A stretch of 64,000 nt of DNA from contig CAKQCB010000001.1 in assembly GCA_934216615.1 (NCBI GenBank), positions 868,001 to 932,000 of the forward strand, given 5' to 3'. Each line of letters starts with the position of its first letter. Within the stretch, counting starts at the first letter, position 1. The notes beneath the pieces were generated by a model. That model was not told where the DNA came from and ran no database searches. It worked only from the letters and a program-made list of their open reading frames with translations. The position numbers and the translations under genes are program-made. Shown here in pieces: positions 54,101 through 61,984 of the stretch. Source of the DNA: an uncultured Anaerolineae bacterium (GTDB taxonomy: Bacteria; Chloroflexota; Anaerolineae; Aggregatilineales; Phototrophicaceae).

Positions 54101-55156
54101 TTACCCTGCGAGCAGATGATAATCTCGCAGAGCGACAAACACGGTACTCCCGACCTCTAAGCCTAATTCCCGCACCGATGCGGGGGAAGTCCATGCGGAA
54201 ACGATTTCAGCATCAAGCTCGATCATCACGCGCAAATAATGACCCGTAAAAATAATTTCCTGCACCCGCCCCTTGCCGATGACCACCCCTTGACTGGCTT
54301 CCGGCGTGGTCGTCAGTTCAATTTCTTCAGGGCGACATAACACCTCTACCGCTCGGCCATGCAAATCAGCCGTTTCGTCCGTTGCGGGGATGCGCGTGCC
54401 ATTTTCAAGGATGACGTGAGTGCTATTACGCTCCCCTTTTAAGAGATTGGCTTGCCCGACAAAGGTAGCGGTATAACGGGTTTGAGGTCGGCGGTACAAT
54501 TGATCTGGCGTATTGATCTCTAAAATCTCACCTTGTTCAATCACGCCAATACGATCTGCCAATTCAAAGGCTTCTTCCTGATCGTGCGTGACTAAGACAG
54601 TGGTGATATTAAACTGCTCTTGAATCCGTTTTAAGTTTTGGCGCAACTGTGCCCGAATTTTGACATCCAGCGCGCCAAAAGGTTCATCTAACAACAAGAC
54701 TTTGGGGTTCGGCGCTAAGGCCCGCGCTAACGCCACACGCTGCTGTTGCCCGCCCGAAAGTTGACTGGGGATTCGGTTGCCATAGTCCGATAGCTCCACT
54801 AACGCTAACAATTCGGCAACGCGCGCGTTCATCTCTTGGCGAGATTTACGCCGTACGGATAACCCAAAAGCGATGTTTTCCGCCACCGTCATGTGTCCAA
54901 ACAGCGAGTAATTCTGAAAGACAAACCCCGTATCGCGTACTTGAGGGTCTAACCGTGTGACATCCACATCGTTCAAGATGATCTGGCCTTGATCGACAGG
55001 TAGCAATCCCGCAATCACCCGTAAGATGGTGCTCTTTCCGCTTCCACTTGCGCCTAACAAGACAAACAATTCACCAGAAGCGATTTCGAGATTGATGTTC
55101 TTGATAGCAAACTGTTTGTTATACGACTTGTGAACATTACGAAGATGAATCGACAT
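54101..55156 (-). CDS. cysA: Sulfate/thiosulfate ABC transporter ATP-binding protein
   Basis: ATG 55156, with GGAG 7 bases upstream, gives [13 protein letters not shown] (351 residues); the frame is open to 55189. GASGSGKST (Walker A, near 35), [15 protein letters not shown] (signature) and [11 protein letters not shown] (Walker B) are present. The C-terminal TOBE-like domain (about 240-345) is typical of CysA/PotA importers. It drives sulfate uptake with the CysT/CysW permeases and Sbp. The start lies inside the end of cysW (20-base overlap), so the genes are translationally coupled. Confidence 0.93.
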   Translation of the reverse strand: MSIHLRNVHKSYNKQFAIKNINLEIASGELFVLLGASGSGKSTILRVIAGLLPVDQGQIILNDVDVTRLDPQVRDTGFVFQNYSLFGHMTVAENIAFGLSVRRKSRQEMNARVAELLALVELSDYGNRIPSQLSGGQQQRVALARALAPNPKVLLLDEPFGALDVKIRAQLRQNLKRIQEQFNITTVLVTHDQEEAFELADRIGVIEQGEILEINTPDQLYRRPQTRYTATFVGQANLLKGERNSTHVILENGTRIPATDETADLHGRAVEVLCRPEEIELTTTPEASQGVVIGKGRVQEIIFTGHYLRVMIELDAEIVSAWTSPASVRELGLEVGSTVFVALRDYHLLAG

Positions 55157-55967
55157 GGTTTTGCTCCGAATTTTTCTGCAAACGTGCATGTAACCACGTC
55201 ATCACAACCAATAAAATAATCGCAACGAGGCCTAATAATAACGCGACGATATAAGCGCCTACGCGGTTGCGGTCTAATAACGCACGATAAATGAACATCG
55301 TCGCGGTTTCGGTCAGTCCTTCAATGCTACTGCTGACGACCGCAACCGCGCCAAACTCACCAACTGAACGCGCCAAAGTCAGGACAACGCCATAGATCAC
55401 ACCCACCCATATCGTCGGGAAAACCACCCGTCGGAAAGTTGTCCAACGGCTGGCACCTAACGTATAGGCCGCATATTCAGGCTCACGGTTCAAATGTGCT
55501 AACACGGGGCCAACTTCTCTGGGAACAAAAGGCAGAGAAACAAAAATCTTCGCTAGCAACATCCCCGGAATCGCATACGCAATTGGGAATGGCGGCGTGA
55601 TCCAGCCATCGCGTCCAAAAAGGACGATCAAGGTATAACCCGCGATAACGGGTGAAAATACAAAAGGAATATCAATCAGCAAGTTCAATAACCACCGCGC
55701 TCGGAAACTGTGACGCTCCAGCACCCAAGCGACGATCATCCCAAACACGGTATTGATGAGCGTTGCGCCGATGGCGAGCCAAAACGTCAATTGTAAAGCG
55801 TGCTGGACATCAGGATCGCTCAAGGTTTCGACCACAGGCTCAAACCCGTTGGCAAATGCCCCCTGCACAATCGCGATCACAGGGGCGATGATGAGTACCC
55901 CTGCATACCCAAACACGATGACCAAAAGAAGAATCGCCACTGGAGAACGCGGTTTAATCTCACGCAT
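55137..55967 (-). CDS. cysW: Sulfate ABC transporter permease CysW
   Basis: The 276-residue permease has six hydrophobic segments. The BPD_transp_1 domain carries the EAA-type loop AAYTLGASRWTTFRRVVFPTIW that contacts CysA, followed by LARSVGEFGAVAVVSSSI, a CysW signature. AAGGAG at the expected distance supports ATG 55967. It overlaps cysT by 8 bases and cysA by 20 bases. It forms the membrane channel with CysT. Confidence 0.93.
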   Translation of the reverse strand: MREIKPRSPVAILLLVIVFGYAGVLIIAPVIAIVQGAFANGFEPVVETLSDPDVQHALQLTFWLAIGATLINTVFGMIVAWVLERHSFRARWLLNLLIDIPFVFSPVIAGYTLIVLFGRDGWITPPFPIAYAIPGMLLAKIFVSLPFVPREVGPVLAHLNREPEYAAYTLGASRWTTFRRVVFPTIWVGVIYGVVLTLARSVGEFGAVAVVSSSIEGLTETATMFIYRALLDRNRVGAYIVALLLGLVAIILLVVMTWLHARLQKNSEQNHVDSSS

Positions 55968-56811
55968 GGTATCTCCTTTGGAAAATGTCCACAGCCAGCG
56001 TGCAGATGAACGCGATCAAGACCAAGATGAACGAAATCCCTGCTGCGCCCGCCAAGTTTGCATTTTCGATCTGTCCAAAAACATAGACCGTCGCCACTTG
56101 GGATCGCATTGGGATGTTACCTGCAACGATGATGATCGCCCCAAACTCGCCTAAAGCGCGCGCAAAACTGAGCAACGCCCCCGTGATGATAGCAGGGCGA
56201 ATGACCGGAAAAATCACCCGCCAAAAGATTGTCCAGTCAGACGCGCCGAGCGTTTGGGCCGCTTCTTCTTGGCTTGGGTTCAACTGCATTAACAAGGGTT
56301 GGATCGTACGAATCACAAACGGATAACTGACAAATAATAATGCCAAGACGATGCCGGGTGGCTCAAAAATCACACGTTGACCTGTGGCCTGTTCGATGAA
56401 ACGCCCAATCACCGTTTGCGGGCCGTATAACAACACCAGCATCACGCCCGTGACAAGCGTTGGGATCGCAAACGGTAGGTCGATGAAGGCATTAAAAATT
56501 TGTTTACCGGGGAATTTGTAACGCACGAGAACATAGGCGGTGAGCGTCCCCATCACGGTATTGATCACAGTCATGATGAGCGCGGTTTGCAACGTCAGTT
56601 GTAACGCCCCTAGCGCGATGGGATTGGCAATATCCGCAAGGACGGGTTCTAACCCGCCTTCTAAACCCATCACTGCGATGACAAAAATGGGAATCCCTAC
56701 TAATGTCATCAGGTAGATCACTGCTGTTAAGCGAAGGCTCCGAGCGCCTAGTGGCGCTCGGAAACCTGTTGGCACAGCGGGTTGTTGAGCAGTGTGTGCC
56801 TGAATAGACAT
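55960..56811 (-). CDS. cysT: Sulfate ABC transporter permease CysT
   Basis: Start taken at ATG 56811 (283 residues), with AGGAG upstream; TTG 56841 is in frame but lies inside sbp. Six hydrophobic segments surround the loop EEAAQTLGASDWTIFWRVIFP. ALLSFARALGEFGAIIIVAGNIP is the CysT/CysU hallmark. DLPFAIPTLVTGVMLVLLYGP matches the permease family as well. It overlaps cysW by 8 bases and follows sbp by 7 bases. Confidence 0.93.
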   Translation of the reverse strand: MSIQAHTAQQPAVPTGFRAPLGARSLRLTAVIYLMTLVGIPIFVIAVMGLEGGLEPVLADIANPIALGALQLTLQTALIMTVINTVMGTLTAYVLVRYKFPGKQIFNAFIDLPFAIPTLVTGVMLVLLYGPQTVIGRFIEQATGQRVIFEPPGIVLALLFVSYPFVIRTIQPLLMQLNPSQEEAAQTLGASDWTIFWRVIFPVIRPAIITGALLSFARALGEFGAIIIVAGNIPMRSQVATVYVFGQIENANLAGAAGISFILVLIAFICTLAVDIFQRRYHA

Positions 56812-56818
56812 CAGACGT

Positions 56819-57844
56819 TTAAGCTCCTTTGATTTCGGCAATCAGTTGGGTGAATTGGCCGTCTTCTGCAAACAACGGGTTTGCTTCAGCCCAACCGCCA
56901 AATAACTCTATTGTAAACAGGTCTTCAATAGCTGGGTATAGTAACGCCAATTCTTCATCTTCAGCGACTTCTTCTTGAACTTCGAGGTTCGTAGGGCGGA
57001 ACCCGTGTTCAACGAAAATCCGCTGGGCATCTGGGCCTTGGACAAAATCGATAAAGGCTTGCGCTACTTCACGGTTGCCGTGTGCATCGACATATTCATC
57101 AATCAGCGCAATCGGCTGTTGTAACAAAATCGTTGAGGTTGGGTACACTGGCTCAATCTCACTGCCCGCATCTAAGGCAGAGAAAATTTCATTTTCATAG
57201 GTGATGGTCACATCGCCGATGCCGTTTTCAAAGGTCAAGAAACTTTCACGACCATCCCGCGCTAAGACGCTGGTATTGGCGATAACGGCACTCAAGAAAG
57301 CGGTTGCCCCTTCTTCCGTCGCTTCATAACCCTCCACTTGGCCATTCAACGCTGCACCGTAGGCCGCAAGGTACATCCAACGAGCGCCCCCGCTTGTGGT
57401 GGGGTTAGGCGTAACAATCTCAATACCTTCACGGGCAAGGTCAGCCCAATCTTGAATCCCTTCAGGGTTGCCGGGACGTACCGCAAACAAGACAATCGAT
57501 GTGCTTGAATAACCCCCTAAGTTTTCGCGCCAATCATGGGTGATGAGTTCCGCGTCCACCAAACGATCAATTTCAGAGTCGAGTTGTAACGCGGTGACAT
57601 CGACTTCAAACCCACCGGCGATAGAACGTGACAGCGCCCCCGACCCTTGATATGACTCTTGGATGATCAAGGTTTGGCCGGTTTCGTTTTGCCACTGGGT
57701 TTTAAATTCTTCGATGATGTCACTGTAGACTTCCCGCGATACAGCGAACGCGGCGAACGTCAACGTGACCGTGTCTTGCGCGCGGACGATCAACGGCACA
57801 GTAAAACTGAGTAACAAGGCGAGGGTTAAAAATTTTTGCTTCAT
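56819..57844 (-). CDS. sbp: Sulfate-binding protein (periplasmic/extracytoplasmic)
   Basis: ATG 57844, with AAGGA 8 bases upstream, gives MKQKFLTLALLLSFTVPLIVRAQ, a signal peptide (341 residues); the frame is open to 57961 across the terminator, so the upstream part is not coding. ESYQGSGALSRSIAGGFEVDV and VRPGNPEGIQDWADL are sulfate/thiosulfate-binding protein signatures, as is ITYENEI later. ITPNPTTSGGARW-like residues (VTPNPTTSGGARWMYLAAYG) form the anion pocket. It is the first structural gene of the sulfate operon, 48 bases after a leader terminator. Confidence 0.93.
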   Translation of the reverse strand: MKQKFLTLALLLSFTVPLIVRAQDTVTLTFAAFAVSREVYSDIIEEFKTQWQNETGQTLIIQESYQGSGALSRSIAGGFEVDVTALQLDSEIDRLVDAELITHDWRENLGGYSSTSIVLFAVRPGNPEGIQDWADLAREGIEIVTPNPTTSGGARWMYLAAYGAALNGQVEGYEATEEGATAFLSAVIANTSVLARDGRESFLTFENGIGDVTITYENEIFSALDAGSEIEPVYPTSTILLQQPIALIDEYVDAHGNREVAQAFIDFVQGPDAQRIFVEHGFRPTNLEVQEEVAEDEELALLYPAIEDLFTIELFGGWAEANPLFAEDGQFTQLIAEIKGA

Positions 57845-57891
57845 CAGGTTTTCCTTCTTTATCATCGTGTTTAATTTTGAATAGTCACTCG

Positions 57892-57919
57892 AAATAAAAA
57901 CGCCCCAATCAAGGAGCGT
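57892..57919 (-). terminator. Leader terminator (attenuator) of the sulfate operon
   Basis: On the minus strand ACGCTCC (57919-57913) and GGGGCGT (57906-57900) pair over a 6-base loop (7 bp, one G-U), followed by TTTTTATTT. It lies between the Cys-rich leader peptide and sbp. The bases CTCCTT (57916-57911) of its 5' arm can instead pair with GAGGAG (57959-57954), a possible antiterminator. Confidence 0.8.
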
Positions 57920-57927
57920 CGTCACAT

Positions 57928-57949
57928 CCGCCTGTTGTTTCGCAGGCGG
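57928..57949 (-). promoter_or_regulatory. Leader stem-loop between the Cys-rich peptide and the attenuator
   Basis: A perfect 7-bp GC-rich stem (CCGCCTG / CAGGCGG on the minus strand) with an 8-base loop. The loop and 3' arm contain AACAACA (57939-57933), complementary to TGTTGTT within the Cys codons of the leader peptide. It could be the pause or competitor hairpin of an attenuator. Confidence 0.65.
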
Positions 57950-57968
57950 CCCACTCCTCACTCAATGG

Positions 57969-58037
57969 TTATGTATTACAACAACACAAACATCCCTTTT
58001 CCACCCGAAGTGTCGAAACGAAATTTGTGGTTGACAT
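57969..58037 (-). CDS. Cys-rich leader peptide of the sulfate uptake operon (22 residues)
   Basis: On the minus strand AGGAG (58048-58044) lies 6 bases before ATG 58037, an ideal ribosome binding site. The frame encodes 22 residues ending GCLCCCNT and stops at TAA 57971-57969. Four of residues 16-20 are Cys, all TGT. Cys is normally rare, so such a cluster is the mark of a leader peptide in which ribosomes stall when charged Cys-tRNA is short. Two stem-loops follow, the second an intrinsic terminator, and then sbp. The overlapping ATG 4 bases earlier is too close to the AGGAG. Cys-codon upstream frames controlling sulfur genes are known in actinobacteria; their presence here is my inference. 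Confidence 0.72.
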   Translation of the reverse strand: MSTTNFVSTLRVEKGCLCCCNT

Positions 58038-58060
58038 ACATTTCTCCTTTTACCCGCATT

Positions 58061-58104
58061 TTAAATAAAAAAAGCCCTTCCCTAATTGCATGGGAAAAGC
58101 TTTT
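58061..58104 (-). terminator. Second strong terminator just upstream of the Cys-rich leader peptide
   Basis: On the minus strand a 13-bp stem with two G-U pairs (58104-58092 with 58082-58070) and a 9-base loop ends in seven T. Only about 13 bases separate the T-run from the leader peptide's AGGAG. No minus-strand gene lies upstream that would need ending. Either a further regulated leader precedes it, or the operon promoter overlaps it: TAAAAT at 58063-58058 could be a -10 box, without a good -35. Confidence 0.8.
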
Positions 58105-58375
58105 ACTACACAATCTTCAGAGGCCTCACGGCGCAATCAAATAGGTATTTTCCACTCACTTAGGGGTTGATATTTTTCCTGTCGCAACAACACATCATTG
58201 GTAAGTCCTTAGAAAATAACACTACGTGATTTTCACTTTCGCCAGTAGAGTATCACGCCCAAGAAATTTCCGCAAGCAGATTATAGAACTGCTTTTCACA
58301 TCAGTTGTGCAAATCTTGGTTTCACCCCATAATGAATTTATCCGAAAAAAATTTACAGATCACAATGGAATAATT
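58105..58375. other. Intergenic region between sulfate operon and small membrane protein, possibly a structured leader
   Basis: No gene is seen here. On the minus strand TATAAT (58285-58280) could start a transcript near 58273, giving a leader of about 170 bases before the terminator at 58061-58104. It includes the inverted repeat CGTGAT (58257-58252) / ATCACG (58230-58225). Two GGAAAA stretches could pair with the TTTTCC of the terminator stem. No known riboswitch consensus is recognised. Confidence 0.35.
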
Positions 58376-58708
58376 ATGTTAACTGTCGCTGATAAAGTTG
58401 GTTTTCCTCATCGTCGTGAAATTATCATGTATGTTTTGGCGGTTGTGCCTTTTATTGTTCATTTTTCTTCGGTGAACACAGTGAATGGGCGTATCATCAG
58501 CTATAGCGATTTTGCTGATGTTGTATTAGGGGCTGTTCTGTTGGTGTTGGTGTTTCGCAATCGTGTATTCATCAACGAGGGTGAAGAAAAATACAAGCTC
58601 ATCCGTACGGTTTTATTCGTCGTGTTATTGATCGTCGGCGCTTACCACATCGCCAGCGGTTTAGGCCTGCTGATCGACCTGCCCTATCCGTTGGGTTACG
58701 GGGAGTAA
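58376..58708 (+). CDS. Small membrane protein of unknown function
   Basis: Start taken at ATG 58376 (110 residues); the frame is open to 58226, but the extra part lacks protein-like character. Three hydrophobic segments (about 15-35, 41-60 and 78-98) are separated by a short charged loop (FINEGEEKYKLIR). I recognise no family. It is a lone gene, divergent from the sulfate operon. Ribosome binding site is weak. Confidence 0.5.
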   Translation: MLTVADKVGFPHRREIIMYVLAVVPFIVHFSSVNTVNGRIISYSDFADVVLGAVLLVLVFRNRVFINEGEEKYKLIRTVLFVVLLIVGAYHIASGLGLLIDLPYPLGYGE

Positions 58709-58726
58709 ATTTTTTCAAGATTTGAC

Positions 58727-58762
58727 ATGACATTCTATCGATAAAGGGTTTCATAATGTCAT
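58727..58762. repeat. Inverted repeat between the small membrane protein and SDR genes
   Basis: A perfect 8-bp inverted repeat, ATGACATT (58727-58734) and AATGTCAT (58755-58762), with 20 bases between. TTGACA at 58722-58727 overlaps the first arm. It may be an operator or stem-loop for the SDR gene. Confidence 0.35.
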
Positions 58763-58879
58763 CTCTTTGCCCATCTTCTCGTGAGCACAAGTAGTTAGAT
58801 AGACATTATTAATGTACCCTTAAGGCATATAGAAACACTTAATCCTTGTTCAATGACTAGCCGAGGAGATTGATAGATC

Positions 58880-59644
58880 ATGACGAAGCTTGACGGGAAA
58901 GTTGCAATCGTTACAGGTTCTGCAATGGGTATGGGCGCTACCACAGCAGAGCTGTTCGCCAAAGAAGGTGCGAAAGTTATCATCGCAGATTTTAATGAAG
59001 AAAAAGGGCGCGAGCAAACCGAGAAGATCAAGAATGACGGCGGTGAAGTCACCTTTTTTAAGGTCGATGTCTCTAACGAAGAACAGGTGAAAGACCTTGT
59101 CGAGTTCACCGTGAAAACGTACGGCCGACTCGACGCCGCTATCAACAACGCAGCGCTCACCCCAGATGATAAACCCATCGCCGACTTTGATCTGAATTAT
59201 TGGAACCGTCTGCTCGCCGTTGACTTAACAGGCGTTGCACTGTGTATGAAGTATGAAATTCGTCAGATGATGGCGCAAGGTGGCGGTGGCTCGATTGTGA
59301 ATGTCTCGTCGGTGAGTGGCATCCGCCCACAGCCTGCAAACCCCGCCTATGTTGCGGCCAAGCATGGCGTGATCGGCCTTTCGCGTAATGCGGCGATGGA
59401 TTATTCCCCGCATGGCATTCGCATCAATATTGTGGCCCCCGGCGCAATTGATACCCCCATGTTACGCGGTGCATTGGATCAGTTTGGTCTTGATCCCGAC
59501 GATTATGCAAAGAAGCTCAGCCTATTAGGTCGCTTTGCGCGGGCAGAAGAAGTGGCGAATGCGCATCTCTGGCTCGCGTCTGATCAATCTTCTTACGTCA
59601 CTGGAGCGATCATCGCGGTGGATGGTGGCTACACCGCGATGTAA
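58880..59644 (+). CDS. Short-chain dehydrogenase/reductase
   Basis: The 254-residue classical SDR has the NAD(P) motif VTGSAMGMGATTAELF (about 11-26), an acidic residue after beta-2 (IIADFNEE) that favours NAD, and NNAALTPDD. The catalytic Ser sits in NVSSVSGIRP and Tyr/Lys in YVAAKHG (near 155-159). The end SYVTGAIIAVDGGYTAM is typical. The substrate is unknown. AGGAG at 58863-58867 lies upstream of the ATG. A strong terminator follows, so it is monocistronic. Confidence 0.88.
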   Translation: MTKLDGKVAIVTGSAMGMGATTAELFAKEGAKVIIADFNEEKGREQTEKIKNDGGEVTFFKVDVSNEEQVKDLVEFTVKTYGRLDAAINNAALTPDDKPIADFDLNYWNRLLAVDLTGVALCMKYEIRQMMAQGGGGSIVNVSSVSGIRPQPANPAYVAAKHGVIGLSRNAAMDYSPHGIRINIVAPGAIDTPMLRGALDQFGLDPDDYAKKLSLLGRFARAEEVANAHLWLASDQSSYVTGAIIAVDGGYTAM

Positions 59645-59749
59645 AATCGCATCAACAAGATCGTTTTAGAATGGGTATGGTGTGAATCTCAACCCTCGTA
59701 CACGCTTTCAATAAATTATTGATGACACTAACACACTAAAGAAAACGTA

Positions 59750-59790
59750 AAACCTCTCTCAAGAACTATTTTGAGAGAGGTTTTTATATT
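59750..59790 (+). terminator. Intrinsic terminator after the SDR gene
   Basis: A perfect 13-bp stem (AAACCTCTCTCAA 59750-59762 / TTGAGAGAGGTTT 59771-59783) with an 8-base loop, followed by TTATATT. The 59645-59860 gap holds nothing else I can support. Confidence 0.9.
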
Positions 59791-59860
59791 GTGAACAACG
59801 CAACAAAAAACGAAGATACTTTTATCTCTATTTTCGCTTGGAAGCAACAACATATACGGG

Positions 59861-60163
59861 TTGCTAGCATTAGGAGGCACCCAGTCACTTAAACTCTATG
59901 ACATAGCCCAGTTCTTCAGTACTGCAACGGATGCCTTTGCAGATGATACAGCAACTGTAAGTGTGCGCGTAAGTGGATTGGGCAGCACAGAGGGGTCAAC
60001 CGTGAGCATAAACACAATGAATCTGACTTATGATGTCGATACAGGCTTGCCCACTGTCGGTACTACCCCCGCCTACCATGGTTTTGTTCTTGCTGCAGGA
60101 TATGTAATTGCGCCCCACGATGTAAATACCCGTACAACACCTCCATCAGGAGCACCTGAATAG
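59861..60163 (+). pseudogene. Orphan open frame, probably a gene fragment
   Basis: The frame has about 100 residues from TTG 59861 and is open without a start codon back to 59795. Protein-like stretches (YDIAQFFSTATDAFADD, VSVRVSGLGSTEG) suggest a beta-rich secreted protein. There is no signal peptide or convincing start. An AGGAGG at 59872-59877 lies inside the frame. It ends SGAPE. I do not recognise a family. It may be the remnant of a larger gene. Confidence 0.35.
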
Positions 60164-60229
60164 GATTGCAAATTGGAACCAATGCATAACAACACAACGG
60201 TTCCAATCCATGATAAGCTCACGACATAA

Positions 60230-61378
60230 TTAATTTTCTGGGTTAGATATTCCCCATACCCTAACCAATCCGTCCCGTCCTCCCGCAACAATGAACCATT
60301 CAGCCACATCAACACTATACGCATCACCTTCAGCGAGGACAAGCAGAGGTTCTTGTTCTCGCTCTAGATTCGCACTAACATCCCATACACGTACTCCGCC
60401 AACAGTTCCACTGCCAGAAGCACTCACCAACAAAGTACTATCTACGCTGAAATCGATATCATTCACTCTGTCCCCATGCCACAGGAGATGAGTAGCATTT
60501 TCTGTGGATGAATTTGAAGGATTTTGAATAAGATCTGAAACCTGCCAAACGAAGACATAACTGTTTGTCGATGCAAAGACTCCAATAGTTCCGGCGGCAA
60601 GCATGTTTCCATCAGGGCTAAATACTAAACTGACGACATTCCATTCCCCACTATCATTTCTGAGATCAATTGATGCAATACTTTCCCCTGTCACCATATC
60701 CCAGAGTTGAATTTGATGTCCATAAGCGATGGCTAGCACTCTATTGTCCGAGCTGAAAGCCAACGCCTGAATAGGTTCAGTAATGGGTATGGAACTGATG
60801 ACCATGCTATCCATATCCCAGAGACGCACGGATGAGTACGTACTGTTTGTATGGTCATCAAGACGAGGCATGCTAAATGCCAATATACCCGATGGTGAAA
60901 ACTCTAAAGATGAGGAATAGAAGGGAGATGCCCCAATAGACTGTAATTGTAATGAGTTATGAATTGGAAAAATTCGCAGGTCGAAAACATTGACTGTGCC
61001 GCTGTTGTAAGCTGCCGCAACGTAGTTATTATTTGGCGAAACTGCAATGGAACCAACAGGGTCAATTCCAGCTTCATTAGCGGTGAAGGAATAAAGATAC
61101 TGATTACCCTGAGGAATAGTCCATGAACTTAGGGTGCCACTAGTATCCCCTACATACACGATGTCCATTGGATAGTTTACCTGAAGGGCTGTGATTTCAA
61201 TGTTTCCGCTATCGGAAACAGGAAAAGAATTTAGCAATGTGATGCGATTTATAGTCTGTACTGTAATCTGTTCGGAAGGGAAGATAATAGATTGCGATTG
61301 TCCAATGGAAGCTCGCAAAATCACAAAAAGAAGGATTAGTGAGCTACTATGCTTAATGGTCTGACTCAAACTTGACAT
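60230..61378 (-). CDS. Secreted WD40-repeat protein
   Basis: The 382-residue protein has a signal peptide (SSSLILLFVILRASIGQSQS). Beta-propeller blades follow, with ALQVNYPMDIVYVGDTSGTLSSW, IAVSPNNNYVAAAYNSGTVNVFD, LAFSSDNRVLAIAYGHQIQLWD, LVFSPDGNMLAAG and IDFSVDSTLLVSASGSGTVGGVRVWD. It looks like a six- to seven-bladed propeller for protein contacts outside the membrane. Codon and base use seem more AT-rich than in neighbouring genes, suggesting a different origin. No operon partner is present. Confidence 0.75.
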   Translation of the reverse strand: MSSLSQTIKHSSSLILLFVILRASIGQSQSIIFPSEQITVQTINRITLLNSFPVSDSGNIEITALQVNYPMDIVYVGDTSGTLSSWTIPQGNQYLYSFTANEAGIDPVGSIAVSPNNNYVAAAYNSGTVNVFDLRIFPIHNSLQLQSIGASPFYSSSLEFSPSGILAFSMPRLDDHTNSTYSSVRLWDMDSMVISSIPITEPIQALAFSSDNRVLAIAYGHQIQLWDMVTGESIASIDLRNDSGEWNVVSLVFSPDGNMLAAGTIGVFASTNSYVFVWQVSDLIQNPSNSSTENATHLLWHGDRVNDIDFSVDSTLLVSASGSGTVGGVRVWDVSANLEREQEPLLVLAEGDAYSVDVAEWFIVAGGRDGLVRVWGISNPEN

Positions 61379-61487
61379 CTCTACCGGCTCACAATTATAA
61401 AACAGTGGAAATCCAGTTCAATTCTACCTTGTTTGCTCTCGGTTTTATCGACAAACCCAACTTAAGCAAAATTGGGCGATCAAAGGT

Positions 61488-61522
61488 CCGAAATCCTTCA
61501 GTTTAGGGTTGGAAGGATTCGG
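61488..61522. repeat. Imperfect inverted repeat near the edge of the mobile-element remnant
   Basis: CCGAAATCCTTC (61488-61499) and GAAGGATTCGG (61512-61522) pair over 11 bp with one bulge and a 12-base loop. It lies in the gene-free stretch 61379-61675, between the WD40 gene and the mobile-element remnant. It could be a terminator without a T-run or part of a recombination site. No flanking direct repeat is seen. Confidence 0.3.
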
Positions 61523-61675
61523 CTTAATCCGGTGATTTTGCAGAAACTTTTACGGCATGATTAACTGAGCAACTTCACCATCAGGTAGGATTCCGATCAT
61601 ATCCAAGGCGTATTGATTGAGCCTATCATCGACCGCAATCACAGAATTATTCATCTGAAATGCTGAAAGAAATAG

Positions 61676-61984
61676 GTAAGCAGGAAAGCGCGTAATACTA
61701 GGGAATCCGTCCTCATCCGCGAGGCAATCTGCCTGTATCTGGATAATCAAGAAGATATCATCGGCAGCCGCAAACACTTCCAGAAGTCGCTGCAAGACCG
61801 ACTGGATAAACTGGAATCCACCTTTTCCTTTCACCTGAATGTCCTGATTTACCTGCTGGCGGCGCTTGATCCATAAGGCAGCCCGGAACGCATTGCAGAG
61901 GCGATCATTGCGGCACGGCGCGACGGTGAAACGCTGCTGGCGCAGATGCAAGCTGTCCGTGAGATGGAGGCTTCCAAACGTTGA
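61676..61984 (+). pseudogene. Broken small gene upstream of a relaxase-like gene (in-frame stop, no start)
   Basis: The frame reads RNTRESVLIREAICLYLDNQ...RKHFQKSLQDRLDKLEST...LIYLLAALDP and then meets TAA (61874-61876). It continues in the same frame as GSPERIAEAIIAARRDGETLL...MEASKR to TGA 61982. No ATG, GTG or TTG precedes the conserved part after the upstream TAG (61673). The content looks like a ribbon-helix-helix or mobilisation accessory protein. Its last stop overlaps the TTG of the next gene, as in an operon. Premature stop and missing start indicate decay. Confidence 0.6.

Noticed and set aside
57935..58144. 69-codon plus-strand open frame across the sulfate leader
   Set aside because: It is the antisense shadow of the leader peptide and stem-loops; no ribosome binding site or protein-like composition.
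58105..58270. Known riboswitch (SAM-I, SAM-II, cobalamin, TPP) upstream of the sulfate operon
   Set aside because: The conserved core motifs of these classes were looked for by eye on the minus strand and not found.
61550..61951. 133-codon minus-strand open frame
   Set aside because: It runs antisense to the broken mobile-element gene, whose plus-strand frame has protein-like content and an operon-type overlap.
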